Assembly: GCA_013399875.1 (NCBI GenBank)
Contig: VXAZ01000560.1
Span: forward strand, 2,779,789 to 2,843,788
Direction of reading: 5' to 3'
Length of the DNA stretch: 64,000 nucleotides
Source of the DNA: Gymnorhina tibicen
Taxonomy: Eukaryota > Chordata > Aves > Passeriformes > Artamidae
Positions 39,501 through 48,935 of this stretch are shown here, one piece after another (positions within the stretch are counted from its first letter, which is position 1; each line of letters starts with the position of its first letter). Below the pieces are notes generated by a model. It saw only the letters and a program-made list of their open reading frames with translations, had not been told where the DNA came from and made no database searches. The position numbers and the translations under genes were made by a program.

Positions 39501-42500
39501 TTTGGCGTACATGCCATAGTTGTAGGTGTCTGGGAGGTCCTGCAGGGAGAGCAGCACATCCTCATCCAGAACGATGTTGTCCCTTCTCATCTTGAAGCGG
39601 GCTGTCTGCACCTTGGTCACAGCTCTGATGAATCCAACGTCCTGCAGGTAAAGAAAAGAGGAGCTGCAGCCAACGTTAATTAAAACTAATTAATTTCTAG
39701 TCTTTAGGCTTGCAGGGGAAAGCCTGAGTCTCTTGACTGTCAGTATATGTTGAAGGCATGAAAACAAGCCCAAGTTTAAATGAAATAATGGTAATTCTGT
39801 TTTTAAAGTCTCTCTCTTACATGCTGTGGAGGGACGTGGGGGGCCTTGGGGAGTTGGATGCTATGGGGGTTTTTTAAATTGATGTGTGAACACGATCAGA
39901 CTTGGGCTCCACATGATTCCACTCCACTCTCTGTTTCTGCAATTTCTTTTTCTGGTTTCCTTTCCATACTGTTTATTCCCTTTTTGCTTTTTTCACAAAC
40001 TCAGTGAGTGACAAAGCACAAGGGTCAAGCCCAGCCCAGCAGAGGGGAGATTCCCTGATGGAGGGAGAATTTCCTGGATATACACCAGCTCCAAGACTCC
40101 ACCTCTATATTTGCCATTGCTTTGGACAAGTCTCCGCTGCAACGTGAGCAGCCCCTTAAATGATTCCTCCAATAACTGATCATCATTTAGCTGCAAACAT
40201 CATGTGAGTCTGGACAAGGGCACAGTAAATACTATAATGGTGCTCATTTCAAACAGCTTTTAAGGGCATTTTAACTCGGAACACCATCGAAGTAATTCTT
40301 CTTTATTGTTTTCTGTCAGCAGCCTCGAGAGAAGTGGAGATGGGGCACGGTAAATGTGGGAAATACCAGCACTCATGTTATTAGATTGGAAAGAGGTCAT
40401 CACAGCCAGTCATGATGTAAACCCTCTGCAGACAAGTACACCCTATTACCAGGTACTGTGTTTTCAGCGTGGTATTTTAACCTCCTGTGAAAAGTAGCCT
40501 ATTTCCCCATCACGAGGCAGCTTGTATTAATTTGAGCAAGATATATTTGCTACCGGAGATCATTCCCTGAGGATAATTGTTTTGATCAGCATCTTGATAT
40601 TCCCTCCTCCCTCATCGTCACTTTTAAGCATTTTTTTATTTATGTGCTTAATGTAGCCATGAAACAGGATGGGGTGAGATGACATGTGCCGTGGCACTCT
40701 GTAATTCAATTTTATTCCCACTCCCTGTTTGCTAAAACATACCAAGAACAGCAAACAGGATTACTAACGATCATGCATTTGCAATTACATGAACAAATTA
40801 AGGTACAATTACCCTGTGTTAAAAAATGCAATTGAGAGAATAAACTGACATAAGTTACAGCCAGACCATGCGATGCACAGATGATACGACTGGAGCAGAT
40901 GCATCACTGATTTGGTTGGGTTTTATGGTTTTTTTTACCTTTTCATTGTATTGTGTGAAATTCTTCAGGGATCCTTTGCCACCTGATAAAGTCAGGCCCA
41001 GGTTTAACATGACATCTGTGCTTCCAAGCCCAATTCCAATGGTGAAGCCCGTTGTTTTGGATTTATCACTTTTGAGGGCATCAAGCAGGTCCTTTGAATC
41101 GTCGTAAAACTCAAAAGTGAATCCAGAATCAGCATGAGCCTAAAATGAAAGGAGCAGGCATTAATCTTTCAGGTGCTTCCCTTCCTTTTTAATCACTATT
41201 TCTTGAAGGAGCTGATAGAACCTCTGTTGAAGCCTGTGATGCTCCTGACAGCACCAGCACTGACTTCAGTGAGTGTGGAATAAGGAATTAAGTCCCGCGC
41301 CATTTCATTTGGAAATATGTGAAAAATGTGGATAAAGCCAAGCATTTTGCTTCATCCATCTCGAAGCAGGGGAGAGGTTTGTGTTTAGCCACTCAAAGCC
41401 AGAGCTGGTAATGGTACCTATTAAGACAGCCTGACACTTCCCATTATAAAACCCTCCTTCCAGTTCCTTACAGCTCTGCCAAATCCTAACGATTTGGACT
41501 GAATTTTTTTCTCTCCAGCCTGCTTCTGGATGAATTTATTTAGGGGAAAAAAAAAATTCAACATCTATTTACAATGGCAAGGCTAGAAAACAAACATTGT
41601 TTTGCCTGTGTTTTAGAGAAGTGACCTTTTCCTTGACAGCTCATGGAATCGAGCAGCTCTGCTGAATCTGGGCTGTGCCATTTTCCAGCTCCCTAAAAAG
41701 CCAGCCCCAGCATTCAGACTGGGGACTAAGGGACTCTGCCTGCTGGGAGGACATGAAAGCTACTTGCATTGAGTAATATTTCCCAGGAGTAATGTGTTTT
41801 CATTCATTCATATCACAAAACATGATAAATGTTCGACGGTGTGGCCAAGGCGCCACTTAGGACGTGGGAGACCCAAGCTGAACCCTTGCTCTGCTTGGAT
41901 CAGTGTCCAGCATCAGATGTGACCTCATGGACTATAGGTGTTGTGATCCATGGTGATGGGTTTCAGGATCCCTGTCTCACTCAGAATTTGGATTTATGCC
42001 CCTTGTAGCCACGCCATAGACATAAAATGCTTTCGAAGGTTGAACCAGCAGCATCAGTACCATTTCACACATGGCCAGCTCCATCCCTAGAGAGGCAAGA
42101 GGCTGGTGCAAGCTCTACAGCTCATTAATAGCAGAATTTAGAGAAAACGCCTTTCCCTTGTCTCTGACTGGGCCAGAGGAAGCAGTGGGGATGCCTGGGT
42201 GAATAGGCCTGTTAGTTCCTTGACGTGCCACAAACCAGCGTTGGCACCATCGCGTGCCTGTTGAGGTGCCTTAGAGACAACCCACAGGGAACGATAGAAT
42301 GTACCTAACACCTTTGCGTGAAGTTTGGCTTTTTGCTGGGAAACTGCTGCCGAGTTTGGCCTCCTGGAGCACTCACCAGGAACTGGTACACGTGGAAGTT
42401 GTAAGGCTTGCGGAAATACTTCTCGTCGTCGCCGTAGTACAGGCGCTCGCAGGCGGCGTCGTACTGCAGCTCCCGCCACTCCCCGTTGTACACGTACTCG

Positions 42501-45500
42501 CAGAGCCCTCCAAAAAACCCAGGGTCGTATATGTTCTGCCTCCACTCCTGTGTTAGGATGTTGTATCTTGGAAAGAAGTGGCGTTCAGGAAGTTACCCAG
42601 AGCTCCGGTTTTATTCCCTCGGGCTCTGTCGCAGGTTCTCCTGACACTACAGGTTATCTATCCTCAGGCCTCCTGGGGAACTGGAATAGAACTTAAAGCT
42701 GGGTTGGGTTCGTTGTCTCGTGGCTGTCTCCTTCCCAAAGACACCAGCAGACAAACGGCCGTTTTATTTCCAAGACATTATTTTGGACTCATATGCGAGG
42801 AATGGAAGAAATCGGTGAAGTTGCCCAGCCCCTCCCTGCACGTACAGCTATGAAAGTCCCAAAGTCCTGGAATTCCTCCAGGTTTCTCTTGAGCCTAATG
42901 CATCTCATTGTCACAAAGTGCTTCCTGGCATTCTCTGCAATTATTTTCTCTCTTAATTTCGTCTCTTTCTTTTTAATAATGGTCCCGTTTCTCAGGGTAG
43001 TTAACACCCTCCCTAGACATGAAGCCTGTGCTTTGCCAAGTCTGTCACTTGTTATTTCCTTATTCCTCCTTCTTCCTGCTCTCCAGCCCTCACAGCTGCT
43101 GCCCTCTGAAATCCCTCCTATTACTTAGTATTCCACGTAATTCTGTGGCCCAAAGTGAAAGCGTTATTCAAACTGGACAGCAGCACTGCTCTTCTCAACA
43201 GGGAACCATCTTCAGGACTAAGATAGCAAATGCCATCATTTTTGTGTGTCCTGCAGGAGAAACACCTCAGAGAGCAGAATTAATCAGGGTTCTCAGTGAA
43301 AATTAGTGCATGCCTTGTAAAACTTTGGATGGACCATCCCAGGCCCTGGGCCAGAGAGACATTTATCTCATGGACTCCAGAGAGTGTCCCATCGAGCTGA
43401 TGGGAAAGCTGTCCAACAGCTGGCTCCATTCTCATCCTGTAGCCCATGTTCATAAAATCCTAGAATAGTTTGGGCTGGGAGGGACCTTAAAGATCATCTC
43501 GTTCCAGCCCCTGTCACAGGCAGGGCCAGGTTCTCCAAGTGAAACTGAGCAGTAGCTTGGTTAAAACACAAGATTTACAGCAAGAATGTCACAGTGCACG
43601 GTTTGCCTTTCAAGTTCTTCTGGATTTCTCTTTTGCCTGTATTACCTGATCAAAAATTGAAACTGAACAGGGAAACACTTTTTGTGGATAGGAGTATTTA
43701 CATATGCTTGTGTGGAGCTCAGGCTCTCTGCCTTGAATCTGTGCTCTGAAGTCTTAAATCCTGGAGTTAAATCTCCTTAAGGATGAATGCCAGCAGGGTG
43801 CTGCATCTCCAAAGTCTGCTGTTTGCTTTAGTCTATCACTTTTAACAACTGGAGAAAGCTGTGAGATAACTGGGATATATTTTTACAGGAGTACAAAGAG
43901 GGCATCACAAGTACAGTGTGGCTGGGAGAGGCCGAGGTCAGGTAATAGATCCCAGACAGAATTTGAAATAAGAGCTGGAATGAACCCTCATTGCTACCCA
44001 TGGTCACACCTCCCCTTTGGGTTCTGTACAGCCCCCTATCAATTCATGGATCACCGCTATTTCTAAGGAAGAGCAATATAAGAAACATAATCCTGTTTTG
44101 ATTGCGAGAGGAGCAGCTATTGATTAATTACTCACCCTTGGACTGCTTTTTCCGCCCCTGGGATTGGGAACAGATGTTCACAAGGGCTTTCAATATCTTC
44201 ATCCTCACAGTTATCCTCATCAGACCCGTCTCTGCAGTCTCTGTCTCCGTTGCACACAAGATGCCGTTTGATGCAGCGCCCTAAAGTGCACAGATGCAGG
44301 CGGTGGCTTATCCGCCCTCCAGAAATCCTGGCTGGCAGCTTGCACTGATTGTGCTGCTTTTCACCCACATCTCAGGGCCACAAGGAGTCACGCTGGGTGT
44401 TAAACATGGCGCTACTCCACTGGGGATTTGCTTTTCCAAGCTCCTGGGGGAAGGCCTTTGTGACCTAAACACAGCACAGAGTCCAAGCTGGCCACTCCCG
44501 TGGGCTTCCATGGGGTGGGAATCAAGGTGAGGTCACCTTGCTGTCCTGACTTTATTTTCTAAAATTATGCTCTTGGAAAGTTGCTATAGGAATGGCTGCT
44601 CCCCTTGGCTTAAGGAAGTCAAGTCCATCTTATTAAAGTGCAATTTTTCCTCTTCCCGTTGCAGGAGGTATTTGGGGAGTTTTTTGCAGTAATAGGAGTG
44701 CAAGAATGGATATTTGCAGGAAAGGCAGCGTGGAAGGGGTTTTGCTTCTGGGAGTGTGGAGAAAGCCTTGAGGAGGGCACTGGCACTGCTTAATTTACCC
44801 CAGTGGAGTGATGATAACCTGCTCCAGCTGGTCAGCTGGTCACAGAGCTGACCTGTGGCTCCAAATTTCAACAGAACTTTCCTTAAATTTGCTCAGGATA
44901 GAAGTTTGAGCCATTTGTGTAGAGACAAAAATCTGTCAAGGCTAGTCAAAGTTCCAGAGAGCAGCCGTTTTATATCCTAATCCTCAGAGCTGGAGGTGGC
45001 TAAAAATAACTAAATCACCCCAACAGATTGGTGGTTGGATTGATGATTGAACTCTGTCTCTAGCAGGGGAGGAGGCGGCGCGTTGCGGGAGCGCTGTGCC
45101 CGCGGAGGGGAGCGAGAACGCGCGGCACAGCAGTTGGAGCAGAACATTCCTGCTCTCTTTGTTCCACTGAGAAAGTCACGTTTTCCATGTCACGCAGCCT
45201 CCTTCTCTACCCAAACCCGAGTGTGACAGGGATGGATTTCTGTAAAAGTGGGAGGGGAAAAACACTGAAGAGGGGAAATTTCCTGCTTTCTCTTGTGCTG
45301 GTTCACCCTCCTGCTGCCCAGGGCAGGGGACTGATACCCCCAGGACCAAAACCTCTGTGGCAGGGGTTTGTGCCTGCTTCACTCACCTGTTCCCTCGCAC
45401 TGGAAGTCCTGCCCACACCCTGGTGGCCCTGTGCACGCTGTCTCGGCTCGGCAGGCTTGCTCATCCCAGAGGTGCCCCGCGCAGCGTCGCCCTCCAAACT

Positions 45501-48500
45501 CTGCTGGCTGCACCAGCCGCCGGTACCGGTGCTGCACAGAGACACAGCCGCTTGTATCCCCCAGGGACATCACCTCCACAGGCCGTAAAGCAATCAAAAC
45601 CATCATTTTTATCTGTATTCCTGGGGTTTTTTTGTGTGTGTGTGGCTTGAAGACTTTGTACAGGATAAACGGAGGAGAGTCAGCAGAGAGTTTGGAGCTC
45701 AGACTTGCCTGGAGTTCATACACGTGAACTTAGAGGGGGCTGGGATGGCTGCTTTAAAAATATCTCTGCTTTATACCTTGGAAAAATATGGCATATTTCC
45801 AGCTGCATGTGCTTTGTCCTGCAGTGCACCAGGCTCAGATGGACACAGACACTAATTACAACACTGATCCTGCAACATTTCTGACGGATTATTAATGAGA
45901 ATTGCTGCTCTTTAAACTAAGAAGGGGGAAAAAAAAAGGGAAAGGGAGAAGGGCCATATTATTTACTGATAATATACTGCCTATAAGCACAGGAACAAAA
46001 AATGCAGGGATAACATAAACTCAGTAGAAAGAAGAATTATGTCAGGTATTTGAAAATAAATTCTCAACCTATGAAGACACATGTGAAATGATGTAAAAAT
46101 ATGAGAGCAGGAGCTGATGCATGAAGGCTGCCTCTAATCTCTTCTCACTGGACTATTTGCATTAAGAATCAGGGGATACTTAATTAAATCTGAGATAGAA
46201 AAGGAAGAAAGTCTTGGGCAAATATTCTGGCCTGATTCTTCCACCATTTGCCTTGATTTTGCTTTTCCTGTTCTGCTGCCTCGAATGAATTTATTCCCCA
46301 GTTTACACCAGGGTAAGTAAGAGCCTCTCCAGCAGAGGAGCATTTCCATCATATTTGGATGAGTTTACTGGATGCTTCAGAATGATGAATATGTATAATA
46401 TATATAATTAATGTGTGTACATCCTCATCACAGACACATCTGAAGATAAATGAATACATTACGGTGGATCCTTACTTTTTTCTCTTGGCAAGGGAAGCAA
46501 TCAGTCCATCCTGACCACTGGCTCAGCTGACAGTCAACAGGAGCTGGAGAATTAACATCTCTGCTGCTTCTTCTAGGGAGGGGAAGAGAGAGTGGTCTAA
46601 GGTCTTTGAAGCTGTGTTTTGAGAGGGAAAGGAGGCTGGAAGGGGGGGAAATCATCTGTGTGTGTGTGTGTTTTTCCACCAGGAAGCTGTTTTGTAGGAA
46701 ATGGGAAGCATCCCAAGATGTCCCATCCAAGTATTCACCATCAGAATCAATCAGAGGCCACAGGTGCAGTACTTGGGGATTTTGTCTTGGGTTTCCTGCT
46801 CTCCCAAGAGATCCTTTACCATTCCAATAGGTAGAATACCATTAAATACATATATATGTAAAAAATATATATATAAGACCAAACATCCTGAGTAAACAGA
46901 AGGAATGTAGTGAAGAGACAGGTTTTAAAGAAAAGCTGATTTTTTTGCCTTTCTTTTCAGAAGCACATCACCATCTCCAGGAGCAGGGATGTTTATCACT
47001 ACTGAGCCTGTTTTGATGTCACTTTCTTTACACCACTGTGAGCTTATGGTCAGGATTTGTCCTGGCAAGTATGAAATGAGATCCTGGTTTCCATGGGCTT
47101 CATGGAATGCTGGGAATGCCTGCACCAGCAGTGCTGAGAGAACAAGGAACAAAGGATGTTGACTAAGAATTTGTTGGTTGAGTATTTCTAAAGCAAAATA
47201 CGTTAATTCTGAGAAGAAGAAAATAACTGAAGGAATATTATAAAAGGAGAAAATGGCAAAAGTACTGTATTGTAGTGGCCCTTGGATCAGACTCTGCACA
47301 TACCCTGAATATCGCTATACAACAGCCAGAAAATCCTTCTCCTGCCTCCCAGCCCAGTCATTACAATCTCTGGTTCTGTCCCTACTCCTAAAACCTTCAT
47401 TTGTGTGAGCCATTTCTTTGTCTTGGGGAGCAATCTGTGGCGTGCAAATACAACCCTGCACTTGCCACAGCCTTCGAAGCATTTTGAGGGTTTGTTTTGA
47501 GTCAGAACGTTATTATTTTTATTATTATTTTGGTGATTAACTAATGAGCAGTCTGTTTTACTTAGTAGACTGCAGTCCAAAGAGAAATATTGATAATTAG
47601 CAGAGGTACGGAGCTCATGGTGGATTCATCAGAGGCTGGGGAAGAGAGATTTACTAAATGAAAGCCACAGCAGCTCAGTAAGGGAGCCTGTGGGCGCAGA
47701 TCCGTGTGTGAGATGAAAACCCAGGAGCCTGCAGAGGAACCCAGAGCTGGAGGACACGCAGGTATTGATGCCTTTTTGCTGTGACAGGAGGATTTGTGGG
47801 CTGCATCCTTCGGCACTTTGCAAGGTACTTAATTGGCTCACCTTCGATTGGATTTTACATTTACCTCTTCATTATTCTGCCTTGTTTGATAAGTTCATCA
47901 AACATCAAAAATCTCGTCTTTGTTCATTTTCAAAAGGGATTATCGGAATAAGCCTTCATAATTAAGTGTATCACTACCAGAGTTTTTTTTCCTTTCCTCC
48001 TTCTCCTTGTCTCCATGTTCCAATTATCACTGATACCTTTTTTGATCCTTCTAAATCATATTTGCCTTTACAACAAGCCTGAAATTAATAGCTGTAGAAA
48101 AAAAAAAAAAATCCACCCATTTCCCTATCATGACACTATAGCTTTAGAAAAAATGTAACTTGTTTATTCCTTTCCTTCAAAGCCCCAGTAACACTCTAAT
48201 AGGTTTATAATATTGTTCATGGAAAAAAAACTGAGGTATGAGGTGTGAGGATCTGGCTTGGACTGAAAACTGGGTTACTCACGTGCACTTGTTAGCTTCG
48301 TGTTGTCAAATGTAAAATAATTATAACGCAAAAGAATATGAAAGATATTAAATCATAAATCATCCTGTACGGAGAATTCATTTCAAGTGCCCAAACCCAG
48401 CCTGGTAATTTCAGTAAGGAAGTTTAAGAAGGCTTAATAGTCATCTGTGAAAGGAAAAGCGTTGTGCAAACAGTTCCTTTAAGAAGGAATTACGATGCCT

Positions 48501-48759
48501 GGCTTGGGCTTTGGACAACCGCCAGTTTTTTACTTTTTTTCCCAGTACCTTTGTGCACATGCCTCAACAAGTCAGGACAAAACTGGTGGGCTGACTGACG
48601 TGCTGGTAATTCCTGTCTGGAAACCCGGGAAGGGGAGCAGACTTACCTCTGGGAAGGCAAAGCCCGGAGCTCCGTGCACGCCGTAGCCTGGCCTGGTGCT
48701 AAAGCCAGTGAGCACATGGACAGGATCAGGGGACAGAGCTGACCCAGGCTCCCCCACAT
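30446..48759 (-). CDS. C8A: Complement component C8 alpha chain, complete 11-exon coding region
   Basis: C8 alpha is the secreted C8 subunit that inserts into the target membrane first and is disulfide-linked to C8G in mammals. Eleven exons (113, 97, 145, 145, 190, 201, 241, 126, 158, 223, 152 nt) give 596 codons plus TGA. Order: signal peptide about 1-27, propeptide ending RSSR at 39-42, TSP1 52-103, LDL-receptor A 109-143, MACPF about 150-508 with YGTHF at 349-353 and GG at 360-361, EGF-like 509-540, TSP1 551-596. The long loop after residue 183 (C189, C206, [10 protein letters not shown]) is specific to C8A and contains the region that holds the C8G-linked cysteine in human. All junctions are in phase. 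Introns carry CR1 fragments near 32118, 36690 and 43448. The gene is tail to tail with C8B and head to head with FYB2. Confidence 0.97.
32118..32350 (-). mobile_element. CR1 LINE 3' fragment in C8A intron 10
   Basis: Begins with the inverted tail CAGAATCATAGAATGG and GGGTTGGAAGGGA, then the conserved core. It lies in the sense direction of C8A and ends about 180 bases from exon 10. Confidence 0.93.
32532..32754 (-). CDS. C8A: C8A exon 10 (end of MACPF plus whole EGF-like domain)
   Basis: Encodes residues 473-546: [18 protein letters not shown], then EGF cysteines C509, C511, C514, C527, C529, C531 and C540. Its 223 nt equals the sum of C8B exons 10 and 11 (154 + 69), so one intron differs between the paralogues. 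Acceptor CCGCAG, donor GTGAGA, phase 0 to 1. Confidence 0.95.
34814..34971 (-). CDS. C8A: C8A exon 9 (MACPF, second membrane segment)
   Basis: Encodes residues 420-472: [19 protein letters not shown], then [15 protein letters not shown], clearly the C8A version of this segment. Acceptor CTTTCCAG, donor GTAAGG, phase 1 to 0. Confidence 0.95.
35601..35726 (-). CDS. C8A: C8A exon 8 (MACPF)
   Basis: Encodes residues 378-419 with [11 protein letters not shown] and YSECKTKGF, the same paired-cysteine layout as C8B exon 8. Acceptor CTTGCAG, donor GTACAG, phase 1 to 1. The intron before it, about 3.7 kb, is the largest in the gene. Confidence 0.93.
36690..37290 (-). mobile_element. Longest CR1 fragment, C8A intron 7
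   Basis: About 600 bases: inverted tail TGGAATGGTTTGGGTTGG, ACCCCTTGTCCTATCAC, TTCTTCTCCAGGCTGAACAA, then CATGGGCCCAGAGCTTGTCC. It is sense relative to C8A and extends further 5' than the other copies. Confidence 0.93.
39401..39641 (-). CDS. C8A: C8A exon 7 (MACPF signature motif)
   Basis: Encodes residues 298-377, with [16 protein letters not shown] then GG at 360-361. Its 241 nt matches C8B exon 7. The acceptor is a good CTGCAG. The donor is GTCAGA, a canonical GT but a weak site. Phase 0 to 1. Confidence 0.95.
40939..41139 (-). CDS. C8A: C8A exon 6 (MACPF, first membrane-inserting segment)
   Basis: Encodes residues 231-297. A glycine-rich [10 protein letters not shown] then [10 protein letters not shown] corresponds to the first transmembrane hairpin of the fold. 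The exon ends with QYNEK. Acceptor TTTTAG, donor GTAAAA, phase 0 at both ends. Confidence 0.95.
42377..42566 (-). CDS. C8A: C8A exon 5 (MACPF with C8A-specific loop)
   Basis: Encodes residues 167-230. It is 57 nt longer than the C8B equivalent because of the loop with C189 and C206 and the run [11 protein letters not shown], which is C8A-specific. Acceptor CCAAG (AAG type), donor GTGAGT, phase 2 to 0. The second half is unusually GC-rich, so other frames are open too. Confidence 0.95.
43448..43535 (-). mobile_element. Short CR1 3' end in C8A intron 4
   Basis: AAATCCTAGAATAGTTTGGG, then GGGAGGGACCTTAAAGATCA and TTCCAGCCCC, the terminal 90 bases of CR1, inverted. Confidence 0.85.
44136..44280 (-). 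CDS. C8A: C8A exon 4 (LDL-receptor A core)
   Basis: Encodes residues 119-166. [20 protein letters not shown] and EDNC give the intact calcium-binding signature. An acidic EDEDIE stretch follows, then PIPGAEKA leads into MACPF. Acceptor CTTTAG, donor GTGAGT, phase 1 to 2. Confidence 0.96.
45387..45531 (-). CDS. C8A: C8A exon 3 (end of TSP1, start of LDL-receptor A)
   Basis: Encodes residues 71-118 ([20 protein letters not shown], then CGQDFQC at 109-115, the start of the LDL-receptor A module). Acceptor GTGCAG, donor GTGAGT, phase 0 to 1. Confidence 0.95.
46476..46572 (-). CDS. C8A: C8A exon 2 (propeptide and first half of TSP1)
   Basis: Encodes residues 38-70. The basic site RRSSR at 38-42 precedes Asp43, then the TSP1 domain starts with C52 and W57-S-G-W60. 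Acceptor is a pyrimidine tract ending CTAG, donor GTAAGG, phase 2 to 0. The frame stays open into the upstream intron by chance. Confidence 0.95.
46657..46671. repeat. Short (TG)n microsatellite
   Basis: Seven TG units in C8A intron 1, about 85 bases upstream of exon 2. Confidence 0.8.
47510..47530. repeat. Short (TTA)n microsatellite
   Basis: TTATTATTTTTATTATTATT in C8A intron 1, imperfect. Confidence 0.75.
48647..48759 (-). CDS. C8A: C8A exon 1 (signal peptide)
   Basis: The ATG at 48759 opens [20 protein letters not shown], a convincing signal peptide whose [11 protein letters not shown] part resembles the mammalian leader. The donor is a perfect AG|GTAAGT and ends in phase 2, exactly what exon 2 needs; the junction codon becomes Arg38. 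It was found by requiring phase 2. An internal Met15 is a less likely start. Confidence 0.86.
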
Positions 48760-48770
48760 TGCTTTGCCAT
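48726..48770 (-). other. Possible short upstream ORF overlapping the C8A start
   Basis: An ATG 11 bases before the C8A start opens a 14-codon frame that ends at a TGA inside exon 1, out of frame with C8A. It matters only if the transcript starts upstream of 48770, which the sequence does not show. Confidence 0.4.
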
Positions 48771-48923
48771 AGGGAAATGTTCGCTACAGAGCAGCTGCAA
48801 ACCGAAGCTTTTGAGTTTTCAGGACTGCTGGAAGGAGCACGGAGCCCACTGGGCTCCGAAATGCTGCAGTAAATCATTGACAGCAGCACAGATCGAATCA
48901 CAAAGAATCAGGACACATCCCAG

Positions 48924-48935
48924 AGGCCTTTGCCC
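48924..48935 (-). promoter_or_regulatory. HNF4-like half-site pair upstream of C8A
   Basis: The minus strand reads GGGCAAAGGCCT about 165 bases upstream of the C8A start, close to the HNF4 direct-repeat consensus. An AT-rich element (GTTTAATATATT) follows about 40 bases further upstream. C8A is made in hepatocytes, so an HNF4 site is plausible, but this is a motif match only. Confidence 0.35.

Noticed and set aside
46573..46730. Open frame running upstream into C8A exon 2
   Set aside because: It crosses a clear pyrimidine tract and acceptor, so it is intron.
47570..47620. Minus-strand ATG in CCACCATGAGC context with a hydrophobic run, considered as C8A exon 1
   Set aside because: The frame hits TAA at the candidate donor, and the phase is wrong.
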